Below the pieces are notes generated by a model. That model had not been told where the DNA came from and searched no databases. It worked only from the letters and a program-made list of their open reading frames with translations. Shown here piece after piece: positions 57,395 through 64,000 of a stretch of DNA of 64,000 nucleotides. Within the stretch, counting starts at the first letter, position 1. Each line of letters begins with the position of its first letter. Made by a program: the position numbers and the translations under genes. This stretch comes from Nansenia antarctica (taxonomy: Eukaryota; Chordata; Actinopteri; Argentiniformes; Microstomatidae): the NCBI GenBank assembly GCA_963989245.1, contig OZ022352.1, positions 13,205,211 to 13,269,210 of the forward strand, read 5' to 3'.

Positions 57395-58526
57395 GATCAG
57401 GATACGTCCATATGACATCAGATACAGTGGCGGTAACAAGGCATACATAGGATGGCTCACACAAGCATGATAGTATGATCTCCCTACTGCTTCATCACTT
57501 CTTAGAGGAGGAATCCTAGTTGGGATCGGACAGAGGCAGAACGGATGGGATTGTCTAAGATTGGATAAGAGACAGTTAGATGGGCTCCCTGTAGAGTGAT
57601 GCACTCCGTTTTACAGGAGTCTTCTAAATGTATGGCTTTCAGAGAATATAATGGGGTCTTAATTTCCCAGATGTCAAAGCACTCAGGCAGCATTTAATCA
57701 CATACAGCAGATATCCATCATCAACTTACTTCACTGAACCCACATAATTACACCGACCGACGGACTCACTTAAAGCACTGTTTCTGGTGTTACAATATTA
57801 ATGTATTCAATAACAGAATCTCAAGTTTTTAACTCGCAATTTCACAACGGATAATTTATTAATCAGGGTTCCGACAAGTTTCAACAAGTCAAATTTCATT
57901 TTTACCTCTTTGAATGGAATTTTAGACCTATTCGCGACACCATATGATAAGCTTTTTGTCATCCTCGAGGTGATGACATTAGGGATTTCACTGCCATACA
58001 GACAAAAAACGAAGCGGATTGGCATTTTTTGGGGTTCCAGCTTGATTAATTTCTGCGTAAATAGATGTGGTCGGACTGATTTCCTTGCAGGATCTCGTTT
58101 TTAAGACCTAGCACCTAATTTTTTGACCGAATAACTGACATTTGGGACCTTTTTTGGCCTTATAGATTGGAATGCTGGATTTTAGACTAGATTTTAGACT
58201 TCTGTTTCATATGGCGTAGCGCCGTCCCCACAGTAAGCAGACAGACACTAAAAAATTATCAAAAACCTGTTAGGTGTCATTCTCCTCTTCAACCAGAAAA
58301 ACCTGCTATAAAGGCGTTTTTTAAAAGAGCTATTTTTTTTTTTTCTCTTTCAAAGGAGTGAGCCTAATAATAGGCATACCTTTGTGTTAAACACACACAC
58401 ATCATTCTGTTTTACCTCTATGGTGGGGTCGTATTCGTCCACAAAGTGGTTCTGGATGAGCTGGATGGTGAGGGCGCTCTTGCCCACGCCTCCTGCCCCC
58501 ACCACGACCAGCTTATATTCTGTCAT
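53074..58526 (-). CDS. kras: kras, GTPase KRas (five coding exons, 4A and 4B splice forms)
   Basis: A small membrane-anchored GTPase that passes growth-factor signals to RAF and PI3K. The join on the minus strand is 58526-58416, 57324-57146, 56384-56225, then 54441-54322 (4A, 189 aa) or 53190-53074 (4B, 188 aa). All borders have AG/GT sites, and the shared exon sizes of 111, 179 and 160 nt equal those of vertebrate RAS genes. The P-loop has wild-type Gly12 and Gly13, switch II keeps DTAGQE with Gln61, and NKCD and ETSAK are intact. KRAS is favoured over NRAS and HRAS by [21 protein letters not shown] and the lysine-rich 4B tail. The introns hold MITEs and a LINE tail. Introns and both last exons rule out a processed pseudogene. 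Confidence 0.97.
53285..54060. other. kras intron between 4A and 4B: simple repeats
   Basis: (TA)n near 53311-53328, (TG)n near 53756-53779, CT-rich near 53835-53870 and (CA)n near 54010-54027. No exon is seen. Confidence 0.7.
54202..54276. repeat. (CA)n microsatellite
   Basis: CA blocks with CACACAGT interruptions, about 45 bases downstream of the 4A stop codon in transcript order. Confidence 0.93.
54322..54441 (-). CDS. kras: kras alternative last exon 4A
   Basis: After CTGCAG the exon encodes [20 protein letters not shown] and ends in KKCVVM with a TGA at 54324-54322 (39 residues). The CAAX box is CVVM, and an upstream Cys (in TPRCIK) matches the palmitoylated Cys180 of human KRAS4A, so this form would be anchored by farnesyl plus palmitoyl. 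Confidence 0.95.
   Translation of the reverse strand, partial: RVEDAFYNLVREIRLYRLKKLTKEEKTPRCIKLKKCVVM
54442..55905 (-). other. kras intron before exon 4A
   Basis: Mostly unique DNA, GC-richer near 54880-55080 with a (CAG)n stretch at 55062-55080. No coding exon is seen. Confidence 0.6.
55906..56158 (-). mobile_element. MITE family M, copy 2 (inverted relative to copy 1)
   Basis: A full-length 253-bp copy with both inverted ends (TTGTGACGTTAGAATTATAC at the left and CATTCTAAGCTCACAA at the right). It lies within the kras intron, 66 bases from the exon 3/codon-150 donor. Confidence 0.85.
56225..56384 (-). CDS. kras: kras third coding exon (codons 97-150)
   Basis: This 160-nt exon encodes [16 protein letters not shown], the guanine-binding NKCD and SAK motifs, and ends KTRQ in phase 0. 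The acceptor is GTCCAG and the donor GTGAGC. A MITE (55906-56158) begins 66 bases beyond the donor, and a hAT-like MITE (56424-56766) ends 39 bases before the acceptor side. Confidence 0.97.
56424..56766 (+). mobile_element. hAT-like MITE, full length (family H, copy 2)
   Basis: It starts CAGGGTTCC and ends GGAACCCTG. It is flanked by the direct repeat AATCAAATA (56415-56423 and 56767-56775). hAT elements make 8-bp duplications; the ninth base may be chance. It is 343 bp and non-coding, in the kras intron before codon 97. Confidence 0.88.
57087..57165 (-). repeat. 27-bp tandem triplication over the kras exon 2 splice donor
   Basis: CTCACCTATAGTGGTGGATG followed by TCCTCAG or TCCTCAA starts at 57087, 57114 and 57141. 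On the minus strand each unit contains the last 22 or so bases of the coding exon plus its GTGAG donor. The rightmost copy is the true exon end. Confidence 0.95.
57146..57324 (-). CDS. kras: kras second coding exon (codons 38-97)
   Basis: This 179-nt exon runs from DSYRKQ to HHY plus two bases of an Arg codon. It contains the DTAGQEE switch II motif. The acceptor is CTTCAG. The donor GTGAG at 57145 lies in a 27-bp tandem triplication, so two more identical donor sequences follow in the intron. Reading on into the intron meets a TGA at once. Confidence 0.96.
57355..57390. repeat. (GA)n microsatellite in the kras intron
   Basis: AGAGAG-rich, about 30 bases upstream of the exon at 57324 in transcript order (CT-rich on the minus strand). 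It may add to the acceptor's pyrimidine tract. Confidence 0.9.
57864..58205 (+). mobile_element. hAT-like MITE, right end lost (family H, copy 3)
   Basis: It starts CAGGGTTCCGACAAGTTTCA and follows copy 2 through the TTGTCATCCTCGAGGTGAT and GTGGTCGGACTGATTTCCTT blocks, but lacks the terminal GGAACCCTG. It lies in the kras intron between codons 37 and 38. Confidence 0.85.
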
Positions 58527-58532
58527 GTTCAC
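58416..58532 (-). CDS. kras: kras first coding exon (codons 1-37)
   Basis: The exon opens after a CCCAG acceptor with GTGAAC, then the ATG at 58526-58524. It encodes [20 protein letters not shown] and the switch I region to DPTIE, then a GTAAAA donor at 58415. It holds the P-loop GxxxxGKS and the effector loop. The coding part is 111 nt and ends in phase 0. Confidence 0.97.
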
Positions 58533-59990
58533 CTGGGAGAGAGAGAAAAGCACACAGTCGGTCAAAAATAAACATTTTACGAGGTACACTTATTAGCTAA
58601 CCTAGGCCATCAACCTTAGACAAACTCCTCTCACACAAGACTAAAAAACAGAAAACATCCACATAACCATCTGGTCTAGTGGTGATGGTCATTCCCTATC
58701 AGTTAAGCGTCTCATGTGCACATAGACATGCCCGCCAAATAGAAAATTAGATTTTGCTCCCGATCATCTTCACATTGTCTTTCATTTGCTGACAAAATAG
58801 GGAATATAAAAACCCTTATCTCTGCAGACATATTGAATGTTTGCCACAAATAATGTTCCATTCTATTCCATTCGATCCTGTCTGTTACAATAAACACAGT
58901 AAGAACGAAAACAAGCAAATATAGACTAGACTATAGGCTATAACTTCAAAAAATGGGGACAGATAAAAGACCTGTGTAAACAGATATAATACATTAGTCC
59001 TATATCCTTCACAAACTGAAATGTCACTTTAAATCTAGCAGCACAAAATTCAATAGTCAGTTCTGTGTAAGGGCTACACAATGGGAACTAACCCCAGGCA
59101 TAAATCTATTACCTTGCATTAAAGTTCCACAATTGACAAGCAACTGGGAGCCACACTCCTCTACTCAGACTAATATGAACAACAACCATCGATAGTGTTG
59201 ACCATAGATTTTCCCTTTTTCGAAAACACTTCTAAGTGAAGTACTACGCCCGTGGAGGTGTTTCTAAAGTGTTCGGCGTGTCTAGACAAACAAAAAGAAG
59301 CCCCAAGCGTCGAGAGGCTTGAAGCAAACTATGGTACACATTTACTAACCAAGTTAGTGTTGCAAGTGCACTTCTCAAACTCTTCTTGAAATGATCAGCC
59401 TCAAGTAGGTAACATCCCACACCTGCTCCAGTGCCCACCACCAAGACCACCACCACCAAGACCACCAAGACCACCAAGACCACCAAGACCACTAACACCA
59501 CTAACAAAGGACTGGCAGAGAGCAGGGGGTAGATGGCATTAAATCATAAATAGGCCTGCAAGTGTCACCTCAAAGGAATCAAAATACCTGTATCCTAAAA
59601 GTGAAACGTGACTTCCCTATTCCACTAAGAAGCAGCCTAATATTGTTCTAGCCTAATGACTCAACTACAACAGCAGCCAGCAAAGTTGACACAAGTGCCA
59701 CCCTTGTCATAATATGACCACATTGTGGAAATCGAAAGCTGGCACGTGATTGGCTGGAGCTGACACCTGTACAGCCAGCTGTCATCTCCAGTCATCAACA
59801 AGGTTGTCAGGGCCCATCGAGGGCCACTCTCCCCGAGTTTAAGTGTCTCTCCATGATCAATCAGGAGTTAGGGCATTAGAAGAGTAAAGAATGGTCTGCC
59901 CTAAGTATGAAACATTACACAGCAACAACATTGTCGCCTACAAAAGGAACAAGTCAAGTGTCCATCTGGAACAGAACTTAATAATACCAT
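58533..59990 (-). other. kras 5' intron, right-hand unique part
   Basis: No exon is seen. A (ACCACCAAG)n microsatellite lies at 59436-59505. Confidence 0.6.
59436..59505. repeat. (ACCACCAAG)n minisatellite
   Basis: About seven imperfect 9-bp units, ending in ACCACTAAC variants. Val/Leu frames on the minus strand come from it. Confidence 0.9.
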
Positions 59991-60250
59991 GTGCAATATG
60001 ACAACCCTGGGTACATAAGGTTCAGAGATAGGAAATGTTAGGATATTTATAGCATAGCATAGAGTACAGCACAGTGTTTTATTTGTATAGTATAGTGGAT
60101 AGTGTATATAGCCTTTATTTATGTAAACCAGCTCTTTTACCTTCTAGTTTTTAGTATTTTTTTCCTAGCACCAGGGGAGCCCCCCCCTTCCAAATTTCGT
60201 TGTATGGTACCTGTACTATATTAATGACAATAAAGACCATTCATTCATTC
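59991..60250 (+). mobile_element. LINE 3' tail, second copy
   Basis: Aligns with the minus strand of 29292-29590: GTGCAATATGACAACCCT, GTACATAAGGTT, AGCACCAGGGGAGCCCCCCC, and a GACAATAAAGACCATTCATT end. It is 5' truncated before the ORF and non-coding, and opposite in orientation to kras. Confidence 0.85.
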
Positions 60251-60503
60251 AACTTATTCACAATGGTCATATATTGAGGCTTATATTGAGAACATTTCCA
60301 TTGCCAATCAACCGAGGCCTTATGACAAGCATGTTAATCAGCCTTACCAGCCTACCTATTTCCAAAAGACGCCTGTATGTATGGGATCTGATAGAAGCGT
60401 GATAGCTGATCAAACTGGGAAGGTTTATTATTACATAATTATGGAAGTCGATCAGGCAAAAAAATAAATAGAGCGAGTAGGGTAGGTACACATGGGTAGA
60501 CTT

Positions 60504-60646
60504 ATATTGAGCGTCAAAGTTTTTACATTCCATTATGTTTTGTGAGATGGAACCTTTGTATTTTATGAATTACTAACTCAAAAATGTCAACATTTTTAAA
60601 AATAACACCACACAGGCATTAATAAACACCTAATGGATCAGATTAT
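60504..60646 (+). mobile_element. MITE family M, copy 3 (partial)
   Basis: Central 143 bp of the family, nearly identical to 22350-22488 (TTTTACATTCCATTATGTTT and ATTAATAAACACCTAATGGA). Both inverted ends are missing. Confidence 0.85.
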
Positions 60647-61052
60647 AGGAGGCTATTCACAGTCACACACTAGGCCTAATACACTGGGATGAACCTGTCC
60701 TGCACCCTATTTCTAATAGCATCTAGGCACAATTGAATTGAATTGAATATGCGTAAACCCCGGTAAACCCGGCATCATTCAGGGGTCTGCCGATGAGTTT
60801 TTAAGCCGCCAGAAATATAAAACACCGCATAGGTCTGCATTGCAGGGCCAGACATCGGGTTCACAAATTGGGCGTAGTTTGCATAAACACCGACACTTCT
60901 TTTCAGCTGAAAACGTCCAGCAAAAATGATCAAACCACTGGATCTGACCCTAAACTTCAAATGTAAGGAGAGATCTCACGATCTCGCCACATTGTAACAC
61001 AGAAGTCTTAAACGGATACAATGTTACGATCGCGGTCCTTAGATTGTTTTAC

Positions 61053-61420
61053 CTTTTTGCGTGTTGGGAGTTCCGCGTCCGAAAGTAGCTTAGACCGAAT
61101 AAACAAGTCAAGCGGTGATCAGTCCTCCTTCTTCACACGATCTCTGCATTTCCTTTGATTTAATTTGGGGAAAACGGAGAAAAAAGAGCAAACCGAATCG
61201 AATGAAAGAGAGAGAGAGAGGGGAAATTAATCGATTGAACTTTCCATTTGATCCAGCGCGTTTCCAGGCCTGTTCAGCTGAGGTTGGCCTAGACGCGCTA
61301 TGGGCGGATACCGGGAGACACCGTAGACCAGCTCACTACCCAGAAAGCATCGCAGAGGGTTTTCAACCGGTTTCGGTGATATCCTTTAACGAGTGTCGCA
61401 ATAAGTACAATAAAAAGTGA
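61053..61420 (-). other. kras: Candidate non-coding first exon of kras
   Basis: On the minus strand, AACACGCAAAAAG is followed by GTAAAAC, a donor-like site at 61052/61051. The upstream DNA is richer in CpG than its surroundings. KRAS genes have a non-coding first exon before the ATG exon, whose acceptor is at 58533. The donor and start are inferred. Confidence 0.3.
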
Positions 61421-61879
61421 TTCTTTTTTCCCCCCCACTCTGCCAAAAGATCGGAATATTCATTTATGTAAAATAAATAAGGAACACTAGTATTTTGTCA
61501 ATAATAATATCTGTTAAACAATAAATAACCAATTATGTCATCAAATACAGCTATAAGTGCTTATGTCGACAGCTATTCGATTTGATTTGAAACCCCCTGG
61601 GTCGATCTGATGATGTTTTCATTCAGACTGTGACATTCATCATAGGGCGTAATGTCAGCTCTAAAACTCTAAAAAAAAAAAAAATGCCTCTTATAAATAA
61701 AAGAAAGCAAAGTCTAATGAAATGAACTAGTTGTGATATATAGCTCATACTAATACACATCGATCATGGTGGCCAGTTTGATTTCTGTGATTCTGTGTGA
61801 CATCAATATTTCAGGACATGTGTTGGAGTGGAGTTGAGGAAAGGCTTCCAGAGTGGAGCTGGATCAACAAGGCAATAGG

Positions 61880-61960
61880 GGGCGACTCCACCTTATATAG
61901 GCTCTAAATATAACCGGAATGCGCTCGGGGAACGACGTCACTCCGAAGCGAGGAAATGAT
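61880..61960 (-). promoter_or_regulatory. kras: Candidate kras promoter element cluster
   Basis: Within 80 bases there are an ETS-type site (ACCGGAA), a near-perfect CRE (TGACGTCG on the minus strand) and TATA-like TATATAAGG. They lie 0.5-0.9 kb upstream of the candidate first exon. The motifs are short and could be chance. Confidence 0.3.
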
Positions 61961-61979
61961 TTGGCAATCCCTTGTCAGT

Positions 61980-62101
61980 TTTCCTTTTGCGTTCACTAGT
62001 GTACACGCTGCGCACGATTGCGCACAAAGAGAGATCGCAATGAACAATGAAAACAGACGCACACAGCTCAGAGGTCAAAATGAGAGATGCCATTCTATCC
62101 A
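61980..62101. repeat. Direct repeat block R, copy 1
   Basis: About 122 bp, from TTGCGTTCACTAGTGTACAC to GAGATGCCATTCTATCCA, matching 62211-62336 with few changes. It contains two GCGCAC motifs at 62010 and 62020. Confidence 0.93.
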
Positions 62102-62210
62102 ATAGTGTTTTCTTTTTTCATTCACAGGCAAAGAAACAGAAGCGATCTGAGCGATTTGGAAAGGTGTAAATAATTGTTTTTTCAAGTACTATTTTATAAT
62201 CTTTTTTTAT

Positions 62211-62336
62211 TTTTCCTTTGCGTTCACTAGTGTACACACTGCGCACAATTGCGCACAGAGAGAGATGGGCAATGAAAACAGACGCACACGGCTCAGAGGT
62301 CAAAATGAGAGATGCCATTCTATCCAGTTTTATAGC
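62211..62336. repeat. Direct repeat block R, copy 2
   Basis: Second copy of block R, offset about 231-235 bp. GCGCAC motifs are at 62241 and 62251. A related unit with GCGCA at 62421 and 62431 follows outside the block. Confidence 0.93.
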
Positions 62337-62439
62337 TGAAATGGCACATACCAAAATGTGTATTTTGTTAGTGTTAATGTAAGCTACGGAGACAGACACA
62401 ATATTGTTGTGTGCGTAATTGCGCAGCGTTGCGCAACTC

Positions 62440-63925
62440 GAGGGACTCTGGCCACAGCCATATCCCCCCCCCCCTCCTCTGTGTGTGAGAACTGTACACT
62501 GTATCAGTGCTTTCTTGTAATAACCAACATACTACAAACATCGCTTTGAAACCCCAAAAAATGATGTCATTCGTGATATCAACGAGGTAGAACATTCTGG
62601 ACAAATAGTAAATTCCTACTGACAAATATAGAAAAAGATAGAAAAATGAACATGAGTAATAGTCCAAATTGATATCCAACTATGAAGGCAATACTTGTGT
62701 CTCCTCTGGGCTACTATCTGCTTGGATAATTATAAAGCTATAATAATTCACCTTATTCTCCCATAAAGGGTTCAGATTATGTCCATTTAGTGCCACAAGG
62801 GGTCAGTAGGTATCCATATATGAACTCTAACATCACGTCAGCTATTTTCTTCAGTGTGAAAACCTTTATCTGGCCTAATATCACAGTAAGTCAACATTTT
62901 GCCGTAGTTCCTGTAATATTTAGGGGGGTGAAGTTGTTAAGTCTCCTAACTATAGCTCTGGTCATAAACCAAACCAACCCTAAATAGCCCTAAACCAGCT
63001 CTAGTCCTAATCCTAATATTAATTAATTAATATATACATGGTGAGGGTAAAATGATTTAAAATTTAAAATGCCATGTGTATAGTTAAAGAGAATACATTT
63101 TGAACTCAAGAAAACGTTTTCTAAGCAGACCTCCTGAGCCTCTTACAGCTTATGGAAATTGCCGCAATTACGACAGTTTATTATCCATGCAGTGTGTCCT
63201 AGAATGTTTAAATTTAAACTCAATCAAGTTGTATTGGTTTAAACCAGCGTTAATTGGATGCATCTCAGCAGTGATCACGGTTTAATCTCACCTGCTGCGT
63301 AGGTTACCATTAATGAGTCTTGGTGGAAAGATTATGATGTTCCGCAAAACGTTAGACCTACAAATTCAAGGTTTATTGAACGTGCTGACAGTGTTTTGCA
63401 GTGTACAAGAGGGCTACGTTGTTTTGACTAAGGAAAAAAAGTGGATATTCTTTATTTCTATATCAATGTGCTATTACATATTTCCACAAAGCCTATTGCC
63501 AAACGTTGGCAATATTTGGCTGTGATATTTTGGTCGCTATTGATATTTCCATTCTTATTATTCTACATGAGGATGAATAAATCACTGCTTTTTTTTACAC
63601 ACAATAAAACTTCGTACTATAATTTGACAAATACGTTTGTTTCTGACAGAGTGTATGAGTGACAGCGCACCTTCAGCTATGAGTGACTGAGAATCTTTAA
63701 GCATACTATTACAGCATACTACTATGCTACAGCTCGGGTTCCTCTTTTGAGAGAACAAAAAATTGCTGTTATTATGAATGGAGGTGCGTGGTAGTGTAGG
63801 AAGTTTTATTTCCCAAACCTATATTCCCTCAATCAATGTTTGCTTGTTTAATTCGATGATACACTTTTATTAAAGTAGTCAACTAATCATAGGCTAGCGC
63901 TAGCCTATATATTGCATACGACCAA
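62440..63925. other. Upstream of kras, no gene seen
   Basis: AT-rich DNA with a poly-C run near 62465 and no recognised exon or mobile element. Confidence 0.45.
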
Positions 63926-63929
63926 CACA

Positions 63930-64000
63930 GAGACTCTAGCTCTAGCCCTAATCCTAACTCCAACCATATCTGTGACTCCAGTTCAACCCTAGCTCTAGCT
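63930..64000. repeat. Degenerate CTCTAGCYCTA-type repeat
   Basis: Imperfect hexamer-like units (CTCTAGC, CCCTAATCCTAA, CTCTAGCT) run to the window edge. A similar short stretch lies near 62960-63012. Confidence 0.5.

Noticed and set aside
53074..58526. Processed RAS pseudogene
   Set aside because: Introns with correct splice sites, both last exons and no disabling change in any exon.
63930..64000. Interstitial telomere repeat
   Set aside because: Only a few degenerate CCCTAA-like units; no run of TTAGGG.

Overview
The window is vertebrate nuclear DNA, almost certainly from a teleost fish. The evidence is intron-containing genes with GT/AG splice sites, long TG/CA, CT and GATA microsatellites, and a mixed load of fish-type mobile elements (L1- and L2-type LINEs, tRNA-derived SINEs, a Tc1-like relic, hAT-like and other MITEs). 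The species cannot be named from the sequence.

Layout. Positions 1-620 look like the 3' end of an unidentified plus-strand gene: a short open frame ending at a TGA, followed by a UTR with two AATAAA signals. From 620 to 7057 there is repeat-rich non-coding DNA. The first main gene, on the plus strand, is a giant C2H2 zinc-finger gene whose coding sequence lies in one 12.2 kb exon (7251-19436, 4061 aa). It most resembles ZNF469. Its 3' UTR probably ends near 20570. From 20.6 to 49.6 kb I see no host coding exon, only microsatellites, minisatellites and mobile elements.

The best-resolved mobile region is 39.06-46.86 kb. A decayed L2-like LINE was split by a young L1 element (39597-44460, 13-bp target duplication, intact 1252-aa ORF2, poly-A tail). 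It was split again by a tRNA-derived SINE (45272-45470, 14-bp target duplication). Removing each insert plus one target copy restores the L2 reading frame.

The second main gene, on the minus strand, is kras (coding exons between 58526 and 53074). It has the three shared coding exons (111, 179 and 160 nt) and both alternative last exons, 4A and 4B. Its long 3' UTR probably runs to about 49800, and its non-coding first exon and promoter probably lie between 61.0 and 62.0 kb. Its introns hold hAT-like and other MITEs and a LINE tail. The exon 3 splice donor sits in a 27-bp tandem triplication.

Roles and links. kras encodes a membrane-anchored GTPase switch; the two last exons give different C-terminal membrane anchors. 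The zinc-finger gene probably encodes a nuclear DNA-binding protein; human ZNF469 is linked to corneal and collagen-matrix biology. Nothing shows that they act together. The observations most worth follow-up are the triplicated kras donor, the single-ORF young L1, the nested insertions, and duplicated blocks upstream of kras carrying GCGCA motifs spaced exactly 10 bp apart.
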